A stretch of 64,000 nt of DNA from positions 16,848,041-16,912,040 of the forward strand of contig CM038917.1 in NCBI GenBank assembly GCA_021904315.1. The letters run 5' to 3'. The stretch comes from Sphagnum magellanicum. Lineage: Eukaryota; Streptophyta; Sphagnopsida; Sphagnales; Sphagnaceae. Shown one piece after another: positions 23,795 to 37,010 of this stretch (its first letter is position 1; each line of letters starts with the position of its first letter). Under the pieces are notes generated by a model. It was given only the letters and a program-made list of their open reading frames with translations. It was not told the DNA's origin and searched no databases. Both the position numbers and the translations under genes were made by a program.

Positions 23795-24245
23795 TATGTA
23801 TGAGATCCTGCACACTAAAATTGGATGAAGAAAAGTCAAAACATACAGGTTAGTTAGTTAGGGTCAGGAAAATGGTTTTTTGGCTCAGTACAATTTCACA
23901 GGTTTCCAGTGGCTGGTGCAATGCTCAGCAACACTCTACTACACCTGCAGAAAGAAAGAGTGTAATAAATATGACCTGACTACTGCTCAGAGTTTCTAAT
24001 TGGCCCATTGTAATGATTGATTGGCCCAGGTCATTTGCTATAAGTAGTCCCTCACCTATTTGCTGTCCCAGTTTCAATTTTGTTATGGGTGGGGTTGATA
24101 AAAAGCGACTAACTAAACTTGGATGTGAAAAATATCTTTTGAGGGTCACATACTAAGCACCACTGGAAATGCTCTTTCACATACTAAGCACCACTGGGGA
24201 TGCTCTTCCACATACTAAGCACCACTGGAGATGCTCTTACATGTG
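23795..24245 (+). mobile_element. MITE-like element Z, copy 1
   Basis: Homologous, in opposite orientation, to about 28738-29085. Shared blocks include ATTGGATGAAGAAAAGTCAA (23821), GATTGGCCCAGGTC versus GATTGGTCCAGGCG, CACCTATTTGCTGTCCCA versus CACCTATTTGTAATCCCA, and AACTAAACTTGGATGTG (24110). The right end has GGAGATGCTCT words like the terminal inverted repeat of copy 2, here inside a short tandem array. No coding capacity was seen. The left end is uncertain. Confidence 0.7.
24147..24243. repeat. ~33 bp tandem repeat at one end of element Z
   Basis: Three copies of CACATACTAAGCACCACTGG followed by RRATGCTCTTYCAC. The unit contains the terminal word of element Z (CTGGAGATGCTCTT), so the terminal repeat itself has been amplified. 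Confidence 0.9.
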
Positions 24246-24734
24246 AGCTGCTGCTGACATAGCTTAAGTTCAGTGTCCTCCTTCCTGCCACTCGGGAGTC
24301 TGCAAAACATGAAAATGAAGAAGATGATTCAAATTTTCTTTCTTGTATGGGAAGGTTTCAGAAGGCTTCCCCCCTCAACAAGCAACAAATTGATGATGTT
24401 CCATAACACGCAGAGTCCAACTAAGATTTCGGTTCGGCCAGAGTGAACCAACCTCCATGACTGCACCAGTTGGCCGTTCTGTCCACAGGATGGGCTGTGT
24501 TTTTCATCTACCTCTTCACCCTACATTAACCAACATTCTACCACGGTCAAGTTTTTTGCCTGCTGACCTTTGACCCTTTTTTTTTGGGCCAATTTTTCCC
24601 CAACCCTGACCCTCCTCCATACTACCCTCCCACCTAGTTACACTATTAACCTACCTACTCTACTGACCTACCTCTTAGCCTATACCTTGAACCCAACCAA
24701 CTAACAACCAATCCCTTATCTACCCTTTTTATCT

Positions 24735-25480
24735 TTTCTTGGCAAAACTTATATCTCTTCCTGGCTAAACCTATATCTATTCTTGGTTAGACTTCTATCT
24801 CTTGGCAAAACATATATCTCTTCTTGGCTAAACATTTTTCTCTTGGCAAAAACTTTTTTTTTTCTTGGCTAAAATTTTATTTCTTGACAAAACCTTTTTT
24901 CTTTTTTTTGCCTAAAATTTTCTCTATTGGAAAAATCTATATATTTTTTGGCAAATTTTTTTCTATTGGCAAAACTTATATATTTTCTTGGCTAATTTTT
25001 TTTTTTTGGAAAAAAGTATATCTTTTCTTGGTTAAACTTTTCTTTTTTGGCAAAACCTATATATTTTCTTAGCTAAAATTTTCTCTCTTGGCAAAATTTA
25101 TATATCTTTTTGGCTAAAATTTTCTCTCTTAGCAAAACATATATCCCTTGGCTAAATTTTTATCTCTTGGCAAAACTTACATATCTTCTTGGCTAATTTT
25201 TTTTCTCTTGGCAAAACCTATATCTCTTTTTGGTTAAAGTTTTCTCTCTTGGCGAAACCTATATCTTTTTTTGGCTAAACCTTGACCTCTTAACAAAACA
25301 TTTCCATTTGTTGACTAAAATTTTACCTACCAATAATTATTTTATATCTTTTTGGTTAAACCTATACCTTTCAACAAAACCTTTATCTCTTTTTGGCTAA
25401 ACCCTTACCTCTCAACACAATCTTTTTACATATTAAGTAAACCTTTACCTTTCAACAAAACCTTTCTATATTTTGGGTAA
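24735..25480. repeat. Degenerate TTGGCAAAA/TTGGCTAAA tandem array
   Basis: Some 25-30 alternating half-units of about 25-30 bp: CTCTTGGCAAAACCTATAT and CTTCTTGGCTAAAATTTT. They decay gradually to the right (TTTTGGCTAAACC, then CTCAACAAAACC). The phenylalanine-rich open frame at 24824-25072 is a translation of the array. Confidence 0.9.
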
Positions 25481-28400
25481 ACCTCTCTATTTCATAATTA
25501 AACATCTACTTTTCTAAAGGGGAAAAATAATAATGGAATCCACAAGGTGTAAAATGAACTTCAATAATTTTTTTTATAGAAATCAATCAAGGATATAAAA
25601 TATAATGTTGATTTTAATTAGAACAAATAATTAAGGAGGTAAGAAAAAAAAATTGTTGTATTTTCAATGATTATTTAATTCAATCACTTAAATCATAAGA
25701 AAATTAATATAAAACATATGGTTTTTAAAAGAAGGTTAAATTTACACATAGAGGTTAAGGGTTTAGGTTATGGGCATTACAATACTTGTTTCAACTTTAA
25801 GTTTTAACACCATATTTATAATGGTTTGGAATTCCCAAAACTAACACCTATTGTATGGGTAACATGTAAATATTGCCTATTATGGCAAATATTAATAGTA
25901 GTTGAAAATTTAATCCCAACATGCAATACCCACATATGAAAGCAATGCCATTTTCAATTGAAATGAAACTTTTTTTAGAATTTTTTTTTTTGCTTTTTTA
26001 GATTATTTTTCTAATTTCTTGTATTTGTATTTAGAATTTTAGAATTTTATTATCTTTTTTCTTGTTCTAAATTATTTTTCTTCTATATCTTCTTCATAAT
26101 CAGTTTTTTTTATTTCTTTATTTTTTCTAATTCAAAAAATTCAAAACTATCTTTGTCAGTTTTTGTTTAACATTAAATATGCATATTTTATGCCCAACAT
26201 TTGGGTATTATGTGAAACACGAAAAAATCTAGCCCACATTTTATGCTTCAGATGTGAGTATGACACAGTTTTATTTTACTTTTTCTTCTTTTAAATATTT
26301 CTCATCACAACATCAAAAATGAAAAAATGAAGGTATTACATACATTGGACCAATCATATTGTGGTGGAGCTTGAATGAAAATGAACCTAGATTTTGCAAT
26401 ACTTTCATGATAAAATTGGGGCCCCATTGGAATCGAAATGCAACAAAAACCAAGTCCATGCAATTCCCACGTAATTTCTACTACCAATTATATTTCATTT
26501 ATGTAAAGGTTTTAATATGTAAGTATTGCAAATACTTGCCCCTCCATCACTTAGGTTAAGGTTACTAGAAAGTCCAAAAAACTACAATACCTACATTGTC
26601 AATATCTAATACAAATGTCGAAATATGGGTGAATGTAATTCCTACACATTCAATTGTGATTATTCACTATGTACATCAACAAAACAAATACTTTCATCAT
26701 ATTTTTAAACACGTTGATATTGCATTACCTTCATCCAAAAATGCACTTCCTTGCTATGAAAAGGAACTCATTAGCAATACCTGAATCTAAAATTTTCACT
26801 ATAACCCCATGTTACATTACTTATATGCACTAAAAAAAGTCTTCATTATGAGAACAACAAAAAAGACAATACCTATATCAAAATGGAAAATCCCCCACTG
26901 GAAAGGTTATGGGATGGGCAATACCCTCACATATCACAACAAAAAGTCATTGTGTCCCATGTAATATGTGAAACTCTATGCAATATGAAAAAGTTTGCTC
27001 ACTAACCTTAAACTATTGTACATTAATTGTTTGAAATAATATGATGTTATTAGTACATAAAGAGTCCAAATCCACTAATGAATTCATTAGGTTTTGTAGT
27101 GCATTAGGTGAATTCTTAGCAAATTTGTCAATTGCTTAATGATTGGGAATGAGTTGATATGGATAAATAAATTCACTAGTAAATTCACTAACATATGAAC
27201 AACTAAGAAATTTTGAATATTTTGATTATTTAATATTAATTATTTAATCCAGATTATCTAATATTATTTTTTTATTTGTTCAATATTTCTTTTAATTGAA
27301 AGTTTCAAAAATATTCAAACCTATCTACCTAGGTAGGTAGAAAACTAGCACCTACTTACTTGTGTAGGTAGGCAAATAGGTAGGAAAGGGAAATTGTAAA
27401 TGGAACGAATAGCCAAAAAATATTTCATTTATGTTGCAATTTTCATTTAAGGTCAAACATTTCTTCACTCATCCCAAATTGGCATATGCATTTATGAGTG
27501 ACAAATCAAGGGAAAACATGTTCTTTATATAGCTTGTGAGATGAGATTCAAAGACAAAACATATGAATTAAACCTTTTACTTGCACTTTAGTTTTAAATT
27601 GAGATGGAACTAAAACTTTTTTAAAAACCAACGTTAATTTGTAATATCTTTTTCATATTATATCCAAATGAAATGATTTAAACTTCATTTTGACATTTTT
27701 TCCACAATCTACACACTAAAATGATAAAAAATAATTTTAAAAATATTTGAATTGAAAAAAACTGCATGTAAATCTTGCATTTCAATACATTTCAACAAGA
27801 CATTTACAAAAAAATAAATCATCATTATCTTTTTCATACTTTGTTTAAATGAAAGAAAATATTAAAAATATGAATTTGATTTGTATTACAAAGTACATTT
27901 TAATTATGAAATATAATACAAATAATTCATAAAATATGATGTATCAACATATAATAACGTTATTCTCAAAATCATTCAATGTTTCATAGTGTATTCAAGA
28001 AATACAATACATTTAAATATATTATATTAAATACATACACATTGATTTTTATATTATAATATATGAATATGATTATATAATTATAAATTATAAATAACTT
28101 TTATATTATATGCATTTTATTCAAAAATATTTTTATTAATATATTACATAATAAATAAATATTGTCATATATTATATATATAAGTGATCTTATATGATAA
28201 AACTATTGAATCAAAAAATTTATATTGTCATGGATGAATATTATGTTTTACATTTTTATCAAGTGAGGCCCACAATAAAAATATTATTTAGTTACAAAAA
28301 AAGAATATATAATATGTATACATAATTTTATATGTTATGTATTTTATATCTTATATATACATATGATGTAGTAGAAACTATTTATTATATATTTCCATGT

Positions 28401-28737
28401 TCAAAAATATTGAATTTTGAATTTATTTTTTTGGTTATAAAACCTTCTTTTAACATTTTATTAAATGTAAAGGCAGAAAATAAAATCTGACTTACTTTTC
28501 AGAATTAAAATGAATTTTAATTTAAATAATATATAATTTGAAAAGTTTAACCAAGAAGAAGAGATATAGATTTTCCCTAAGATTTCGTGAAAGATCAATT
28601 TTCCACAGGAATCAGATTCTCATGTTATGTGGTAGTTCTGACTACCAAGTACTATTCTGCAAAGAGCTGTTTCATAACACATTTTCAAGTCACCAGGTGC
28701 AGTCTACCAATTTATTGGCCCTGCCTGTACTGTAGGG
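25481..28737. other. Gene-less AT-rich spacer
   Basis: No gene, RNA gene or recognisable mobile element. Short TAGG/CCTA tetranucleotide runs occur near 27322-27385. The base composition is strongly AT, with alternating AT stretches at about 27990-28210 and 28300-28350. No short open frame here shows a family motif. Confidence 0.6.
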
Positions 28738-29085
28738 AGCATCCTCTGTAGGGAGCATCTCCAAAGGTGCTCTGTATGGGACTCTGCAAGAATATTATTT
28801 GCCACATCCAAGTTTAGTTATTTACTTTTTTTTCCAACTCTGCCCATAAAACTAAAATTGGGATTACAAATAGGTGGGGAGATTACTGATAGTAACCCGC
28901 CTGGACCAATCAAATATCTAGCCAATCAACAGCAGGTGTTATTAGGCTTTGCAGTGCTTTCCAGCAATCTCAGCATTATGTGCAAAATTTTGCAGGGCCA
29001 AAACCAATCTCATGAGCCAAACCACAGCATGTTTTGACTTTTCTTCATCCAATTTTCTTTGCGCACCAGTGGAGCTGCTCTTCTA
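28738..29085 (-). mobile_element. MITE-like element Z, copy 2 (inverted)
   Basis: The left end reads GGAGCATCTCCAAAGGTGC (28756-28774). The right end, reverse-complemented, reads GAGCAGCTCCACTGGTGC (about 29065-29082). These are imperfect terminal inverted repeats of about 18 bp. Another GGGAGCATC word lies just outside at 28736-28744. Internal blocks match copy 1 in inverted order. The size (about 345 bp), terminal repeats and lack of coding capacity fit a miniature inverted-repeat transposable element; the superfamily is not assigned. Confidence 0.7.
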
Positions 29086-29677
29086 ATCAAATTTGAATTG
29101 AATTTTAAACACAACACACTTTCTGAGGAACAACCAAATTTCGGGGAATAAGTCAGGCTTTGCCACTTTGCCAGCACCCTTTCTTTACTCATCATCACTC
29201 ATCAATTCAATTCCCATACTCTGGGGCGGCTCCAGCTCTCTCTATGAATGAAAATCGATTGGTGCTCCAAGTCCAAAACTTGTGAGTAACACACATTGCC
29301 CACCAAAATATAACTTGAATGAGAACAAAATCGAAAGAACTAGGAACCAAATTTTTCCTGACCTTGACTGATCTCCTGGGTCCCTTGATATTTACATGTT
29401 AAAAGGACCATGATATCCAGGGAGGGCCCTTTCTTCCAGAGAAATATCCACCTAAAACAACGGATCAAAGTGGAATACAAGTTGTTTGACAATCAAACCT
29501 CTCTGATGTGTCATGAGCCGCACTATAAAAGGAGCCAGCTTTGACATTTCATTCAGAGAATCTACTGATACAATAGTGCACCCTTGTAAAAGGTGAAATA
29601 CAAAGATACTTCTATCCCACACAGTGTAGAAATTGACAATTAAATCCTTCACAAGGTACTTGCTGCAAACACCCACA

Positions 29678-32168
29678 CTACTTGATGTTCATGGTCACAG
29701 GTCCTTTTGGAGTCCCAGCAGCTCTTTTGTCTGCTGCTGTAAACCTTGGCAAGTTGAGAAGAGAGTTCACTCGTGTTACTCCTTCCAGGGCCGACCATTC
29801 TTGATCCTCTTCTGCATCCAACCAATCTGCCAAGCTATTTTTCTTCTGCGTTTCATTGCCCCCCATCTCCTTCCGTTCGTTTAATATCTCTCCCCCTTCT
29901 GCAGCACCTTCTGCACCCTTTGGTGGGTCTACTCTTACAGGCAGAGCAGTCTCTTGGACTTTCAGTTTTCCATCTATCATCTCACGGGCTGTCTGTGGGC
30001 TAACACTTTTCACGGGGAGGTCAAGTTGCTCACTGGTTACTGGGTCACAACTTTCAAAGAAGACATCACCGTCTTCAGACAGCACTGAAGATATATCCGC
30101 TCTTGAGAGCGGTCGAGAGATCAAAGCTGGGTCATCCAAGTAAAGACACACAACTGCACAGTCATCCACCTTTGATGTTGGGTACTTGAGTCTCCATACA
30201 CGTACAGCTGACTCAACCAAAGCCTGGGCTGCTGTTGAGTGTGTGGGTGCTGAAGCTACTATATGTACCACCTCATCATTGCTTAGCACATCCCATATCT
30301 GCAAATGTAACATTGGAAATGTCATTTAATGGTGTGGCAGGATCCAAATAACTTACATGTGGAATGTTCATGGTATGCTATTGGACACAGTACTCAAAAA
30401 CTGGAACAAGGCAGCTTGCCAAAGCAAAGTAGAATACAGCAGAATACTGTAGTATTTTGTACACATGCAGATGGACAGTCATAAGATACATCTCTTACTA
30501 ACACAGACAAGAAACAAGGAGTTTTAACTATCAAGTGTGAGAGAAAGTTGAATGATAATTGATCATACCCCATCAGATGCAAGAACAATAAACAGGTCTC
30601 TGTCTGTCAACTGGCGATAAGATATTTCTGGGACAGAAATGACCCCGTAATCTTTCAAGCAAAAGTCACCAAATGCTCTGGCCATGGCCAATCCTGGTGA
30701 GTCATCAAATGGCAACCACACCCTGAAAACTTCTGGTTCATCATGGAGTGCAAACACACGACCCTTGTATTCCCTTATACGATCTGCTTCTTCTGTAAGT
30801 CAAAGCACACAATTCATTATGAAGAGGCCTTAAGAGGCTAAAACAGGAACGTGCATTCTTTACAGCACCATCTTTGCCTGAACCTGTCACAAGGAGTACC
30901 TTCTTATAGCGAAGGTTCCAACACAAGCATGAGACACACAGATAACTACCCCTGGGTTAGCAATGTCAAGTTTAACTCTCAGTGAACAACTGCAAATAAC
31001 TACAGCATGAAAAGCTTCAAGTAGGGTCCAACTTTTTCAATGTGAAAATGGAAAGGACATGTACGAGGCAAGTTGGGTTTCAAATCAACTGTCAACTGGA
31101 TGGCCTTCAACACGCCATTCTCATCTCTGGTGCCCATGATTGCTCGAGAGTCTCCCACATTTCCAATCACAAGGTGTTTTCCCTACAATGAAAGAAGTGC
31201 ACCAGCTTAAAAGACCAGGTTGGATGGAAACCTACCTCAACTCTTCACACCAAATCAACAAAAGCAAACACTACAATTTACACAAAATCCTTTAAATCAA
31301 AGCCCCAGTTCACAGCAATCCACAAAACAGAAAATCCTCTAAAATCAAATGGAAAGACCCCAGTTCACATCAATCTGCATACATACAAAGTTTCCAAACC
31401 AATCTGACAAATACTGCAAGTTTTCTGTTACCTGCTTCAAGACTGTTACAGCTGTGGTGCCACTGCAGAAGCAGTCAATCAATGGATGTGATCGCAACTC
31501 TTTATCCATCACTTGATATGCTGTGAGATGTGCCTCCATCCAAGGCTGAAACATTGGGGGCTTCCTTACTACCTCATCATTGTGGTCTGGCAGGTTTTCC
31601 AACAGTGCATTCTCACTGAATTCAAATAGTGCAGTATCTCTATCAGAGTCTTCAACATCACAAATTGCACTCTCATACATACTGCTCACATTTGAGCCAC
31701 GGTCCATTTCTGCAGTGTCACATAGCTCTGCACTATCATCTGTTTCACTCTCTTTGCTATTATCCTTTATTGCAGCCAGTTCTTCTTGCCAGTAATGCAG
31801 GAGTTTTGACGGTAAAGAATCTCTCACTCTCCTAGCAACAAGATGGCCATATGGACCATGGCCATCATATACCCCACAGTACACTGTATCTTCCATGGAT
31901 GCAAAATCCTGCAAAAAGAAGGAGAAAGAACACAGAATTGTCAGCAATGAAGAACAATGAGCTATGGTTCGAAATGCAACGGGGAGACTCATGTGGCCTC
32001 CCGTAGATACAAAAATCCTTTTTGCTGGATGTGTGGGGAGCAAGCTCATCATCTCCATCACCAAATCGTAGGCCACATGAGAATGACGGGATTCCAAGGT
32101 GCTTGCTGCATTTGGCCTATGGAAGAAGCTCTGACAACAAAACAAAACAAAGTATAAAGAAAACAGGG

Positions 32169-32201
<33 letters not shown>

Positions 32202-32486
32202 GGCACAGGAAACAACAAGCATGCTTTCTACCTCCCATACAACCATGGCATCCTGGTTGGTTCCTTTCCGACCCTGTTGCGTGTAGACACAAGCGACGTT
32301 ACTTGCACCATTGCTACATATTCTGCCAGGAAGCGAAGCCAAGAGTGCATCGTTCTTGGCTTCTAATGTCAAAGTTTCCATGGCTTCCCTCCTTAGCTCC
32401 TTCTTCCTTTGTCTCCTTCCCTTGGCACGCTTGCGTATATTGCCAGCTGCTACCGCCTGCTGCGTTGTCGAGAGACAAGACCCCAT
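29678..32486 (-). CDS. Protein phosphatase 2C, plant clade-E-like, 5 exons
   Basis: Exons (minus): 32486-32232, 31908-31432, 31182-31065, 30792-30569 and 30298-29678 (stop). All phases close, giving 564 aa. The PP2C motifs appear in order: NQDAMVVWE (about 78), VYDGHGPYGH (99-107), SGTTA (234-238), VGDSRA (253-258), GLAMARAFGD (about 315-324), DGIWDV across the exon 4/5 join (357-362), and DDCAVV (about 399). The metal-binding Asp residues are present, so an active Mg/Mn-dependent Ser/Thr phosphatase is expected. The N-terminus MGSC is a typical myristoylation (Gly2) plus palmitoylation (Cys4) signal and implies membrane attachment. An acidic Ser-rich insert (about 135-205) and a low-complexity C-terminal tail (about 430-564) are family-like. 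Plant PP2Cs with this architecture act in signalling; the exact pathway cannot be told. All introns are GT-AG. Confidence 0.94.
32170..32200 (+). repeat. G31 homopolymer in PP2C intron 1
   Basis: Thirty-one consecutive G (C31 in the sense transcript), inside the intron 31909-32231 and about 30 bp downstream of the exon 1 donor in transcript order. A proline- or glycine-rich open frame crossing it is an artefact. Exact length may be unreliable because such tracts sequence poorly. Confidence 0.9.
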
Positions 32487-33100
32487 GTTGTACACAACTC
32501 TGCTTTTCGCCCATCTCCTTTCCCAAACCCCCGCGGAAACAAACCCCCAAACCAAAACCGACCAAAAAAAAAAGAAAAAAAAAAAACAAACAAACAAACA
32601 AACCCTCCCCCACAACTCACTCAGACACACACCTCAAATCTATCAGTCTCCCGCCTTCCGCACAGCAACAACACAAAACACAACACGCGCCGCATCTTCC
32701 GAATCCCGTCATTCCAAATCCTTCATCAGAAAAGGCTTTGCAAGCTTTGCGAGTACACAACAAGCTAACTTAGGGTTTGGATTTTGGTGTCAAAGTTCCC
32801 GAAGCAAATGCGAGAGAGAGAGAGAGAGAAAAAAAACAAAGAAAAGAATGGACTTGTGTGCGGGGGGGGCTTGCTCTCGCGCGCGCTTAGTAGCGCCAGC
32901 CAGCACCGAAGTACGCCAGAGAATACGCCAACGTACGCCAGCAAGCACCAAAGTACGCTATTTTAACTTTAAAAAAACTGTGCAAGGTTTCCGTTGGTAG
33001 GCAATGGAAGGAAATGGACTCAAGGGCATGATGGAAGGAAGGAAAGAAGGAAGGAAGGATGGATGGATGGATGGATGGAGTGCAAGCTATGTTGCCCATA
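32487..33100. promoter_or_regulatory. Presumed 5' UTR/promoter of the PP2C gene
   Basis: Located upstream of the PP2C start on the minus strand. It contains an AAAC tetranucleotide run (32581-32604), a GA run (32812-32828), a GCGCGCGC patch (32879-32886), a short direct repeat of GTACGCCA words (32908-32950, with CACCGAAGTACGCCA and CACCAAAGTACGC), and GGAA/GGAT tetranucleotide runs (33037-33079). No clear TATA element was identified. The assignment is positional. Confidence 0.4.
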
Positions 33101-34940
33101 GCACCTATAACACTATAGATTTTCACTTTTATGATGCTTTTGGGTTTTAGGGTGTTATCAATTTATGACCATCCATTTAGGTAGATTGCTCAATCTCGAC
33201 CACTCAATTTGGTATTTCATTGGAAGAGCTTCCTTCTCCCAACTAGTACTAGTTAGGGTAACTATGCCTATCAGTAAACACTTAGTGGCATTGAGGAGAT
33301 CAAATACCCACACATTGGGAATTTGATTTTTGGGTTCAAAGAACAAAACCCTCCACCTAGTGTTTCCAATGTCACAAAAATTGCTCAATTTGGTAAAGGA
33401 GTGAGGAAGATATGGGGTGTTCAAGGAGGTTTAGTGTTTGGTGATGGGTGAATTAACACATATTAAGATTTTCAGTTTAAAATCTTTGATCATTGAATCT
33501 TTGTTTTTACAATACAAATAAGTTTTTTTAAAGCCCTAGTAGGTGCACCCATTAAGTTTTAAATCATTCAAAACATATTAAAAATGAGGAAGATGTGGGG
33601 TTGGAACTAAAAAAAAAGGTTAGAACAATTTTTTCAAAAAAATTGAAACAAACTATCATTCGTCCTCTTCTTCTTGTGTTTCGTACGTTGTTTCTTTACT
33701 TTTGACATTGAAAGAACATTTGTGACCTTCCAATTTGCACATCGAATGACACAAAAATTTCTTAATTTGGTTTAGGTATGACTTAAATATTGAAAAAGTG
33801 TTCGAAAATAGGTATATGTTTGGTTATAGGTGTAGTAACCCTAACACTTGTTTACCTTTCAAGTCTCATATGTTTCTACTTTGAAAGCTTGGAGATGGTG
33901 GAAATAAATGGTTGTTGCACCTTCAATGTGTTGGAAAGTTTGAGCCTTATGCATTATTCAACAAGTGGGTCTTGAAATCATTATGAATTTTGTAGTAAAA
34001 CTTTGTCATTGTAACTTGTTATTTACGACAATCAAGGGAATCGTGAAGGGTCGGAGTTTTCTATAGGCCTTGTTGACTACACAATTTCAAGTTTCAATCA
34101 TTTCAACATTCATGTATATAAAAATCAACCTACAAAATCTTCTTAAATATGTGATATTCTTTTTATCATTTTTTTTTTTTTTGCATTTGATTCCTTAATT
34201 TTCTATTTGGGTTTGTAATTTTGTTTGATTTGCATCTATGAAGTTCATAGACTTGATTGTGTTACAATGGCATCATTAAAAGTTCCAAAGAACTTTTGTT
34301 TTTTTTCTAGTCAATTTAACAATAATGCTATGAGTTTATCCACACCATGTGGAGGTCTTAAATTGTTCATTGTTTATGTTTAGCTCATACTTATAATGCA
34401 CAAAATTGGCATGCAAAAAATGGAAGAAATCTTATGACAAGGTCCATGTGTTGTGAGTGTAGTCACAATAACAAATACCATAGCAAGTGTAACAATTCCT
34501 TGGTTTTTTCATGTTTCAAAGTCATAATTTAATTTGATGTTGAAATTGTAAGATTTTTTATATAATTATATTTTTAATATATCATGGGAACATGTGAATT
34601 AATTTGAAATGAATCCAATAAGTAAAAACTTAACAAAAACATTAATCAAACATTATAACGTTTTTTTTAAAGCAATAAAAGGACTTGTAAATGGATTTTA
34701 AATTGTTTTTAAATGATTTTTTTGCCAAATTTTTAACGTAAACCTTAACAAAATAGTATGAAGTTTTTTTTTTTTAAGATTTAATATTTTCAAAAATATT
34801 TCAAGAATATTCTTAAAATATTTCTTCGAAAACAATCATAAAAGCAAACAAGTGTGGCTCGTGTTATCCCATTTGCATTTTTGTAAGATTCTTAGGCAAC
34901 CAAATTTCCTTGGGCCAAATCTATTATTGGGAAAGATTGT
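33101..34940. other. Gene-less AT-rich spacer
   Basis: No recognised gene. Short open frames occur on both strands without family motifs. It lies upstream of the decayed hAT-like element; I could not place that element's terminus here. Confidence 0.55.
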
Positions 34941-37010
34941 TTGGTTTCCCAAGTGAAATGCATGGTATGTTCAATTCTCGAAAGGAAAAAATATCCTCAA
35001 AATTGGATATTTTGCATAAACGTGTTGGGTAAAAAAAAAACAATCATTTCTTCTCCTTGTGTTGTTGTTGGGGTATGGTATTTTTTGCATGCCAAAAATT
35101 ATAGGATTTATGTTGGCAAGCATAATACTACAATTTTGAGTTTGATGTCGTCTATTGTTCATCTTGGTTCCCAAAAAATTGGTTCAATTTGTAACCATTT
35201 TCCACCTTTTAAATTAAGGTTGGCCAATGTTTAAATTTGAACCAATCAAGGAGTTGTTTTGCATTTTGATACTAAAAAACAACCTAGGTAAAAAAACATT
35301 GGACAAATGGTAATGTATTGAAAATGGCTAAAACAATGCATATTATTGTTTTTCATTCTATTAATGTTATTATGCAAGGGGTTAATGTTTTTTCAATGAA
35401 TGCAAATGAGGTCATTATAATGGAACACCAAGAATGGATTATTTTCCATGTGTATGTCATGAAACATTGGCATTGAATTCCAATCTTGTTAACCTTGGAA
35501 CATGTGGAAGTGGGTGCAATTATAAATTATATTACTACAATCCTCTTGAAATGCATGGTTAAGTATGGAGGAGTTTTGTGTGATGAATTTCATTCAAGGT
35601 GGGTGTGCCTTGGTTGTTATGGAGATTATGTATTTTTAAAACATTACATTGGGGTAATTTCATAGCTCAAATCCAAAGTTACTCATGTTTTTATCAACGT
35701 GCATTGCATGGCACACCAAACCAATTTAACAATTGTTGTGTTATCCAAGATAACCTTGGTATCCCACATTGAATCAATGTTGTAATCTTTTTATTTTTTA
35801 TGGTCCTAAGAAGTTTATGGAGTTTACAAAACTTATTGAAATTTTAGAAATCCAAGGGTCTTAAATTATTAAGGAATGTGAAGACCTATTGAATCTCCAT
35901 GTTGAGCCCATTGAAACGTGTCATGGCTAAATATAAGGCTTTGACTGTGAAAATGTATTTTGATCATAACAAGTCCAAATTTGTTTGTGAAAAGTTGGAA
36001 CCACGTACTCTATATGTAGTTCCAATTTTTCATACTATGTGAATTGGAATTAACCTTGGGTTTGCCATGTTTCATGCCTATGTTGGAAGTAGTTCATACC
36101 TTCATAAAATATGGTTAGTGTTGAAATTTCTTGATTATTGATTTTGTGAATGCGATGAATCTTATTAAAGTTAAATTTTTCCGCCTCTATATTGATCCAA
36201 TTTCAAATTTTGATGATCCAATTTTTGATGACTTCAACAAATTATTGCAAAAATCCCATGATGTTTTGCCTTTGCTTTGGTGCTTTAACCATGTTGAACT
36301 TAAGGAGCATCTAGATTTTAAACTTGACAAAATTATGTTATCCACATTTTTAACCTTACATATGGATCTTGGATCAAGGCTAGTGAAGTTGTTTTCCTAG
36401 GTGAATTGTTGCTGCAATAAAAAGTTCATGTATTGAGGTATCCCAAATTCTAATTTTAAAGTTGTAAAAGTGGTTTCATGAGCATAAAGTAATGATGGTT
36501 GTTGGTCTTGTGTACCTTCAACATTGGTTGATCCCTAATGTAGTATAACCTATAGAAGCTTCATTCCTTCTACATTTGAATGTTATCAAGCTTGCCTTTT
36601 GCATTATTCACAAGACTATAAAAGGAATTATGGTTCCCCCTCTTATGTTTGATGTGCAAAACCTCATTTTTTAAGCCCAATGTGATTCGCAATGTAGAGG
36701 TGGTAATGGCCAAATAATTTGATCTAAATCTAATTTCTAGATTATGGAAGAAGTTTTTTTTTCATCTTGAATGAAAAGCTTTCTGAATACATCAAATTGG
36801 AAAAAAATGTCATGGTTCAAGTTATCAAATTTATTGAAGATGAGAAAACATTTATCAATATGCCATTCATGAATAACAAACTATGGAATGGATTCATCGT
36901 TCACCTTGATTTGTGTGTTAGCATGTTTAGTAAATAAAAATTTGCCTTGTCCAGTCTCCCTTATGATGAAGCAATTGCATTGTGGAAGCGGGTGATAATG
37001 AAATACTAGG
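34941..37010 (+). pseudogene. Decayed hAT-like (zinc-finger MYM/DUF4371-type) transposase
   Basis: Many stops and frameshifts, but an ordered series of plus-strand fragments fits a hAT-superfamily transposase of the type often annotated in plants as general-transcription-factor-2-related or TTF/MYM-type zinc finger proteins. Fragments: MVSQVKCMVCSILERKKY (about 34941), HCMAHQTNLTIVVLSKITLV (about 35705), RVMAKYKALTVKMYFDH (about 35915-35965), FVNAMNLIKVKFFRLYIDP (about 36142-36200), and the C-terminal dimerisation-type IEDEKTFINMPFMNNKL (about 36832-36885). In intact relatives these lie in the same order. It cannot make a functional protein. Ends and terminal repeats were not found. Confidence 0.75.

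Noticed and set aside
24824-25072. 82-codon Phe/Lys-rich open frame
   Set aside because: Lies within the TTGGCAAAA/TTGGCTAAA array and repeats its period.
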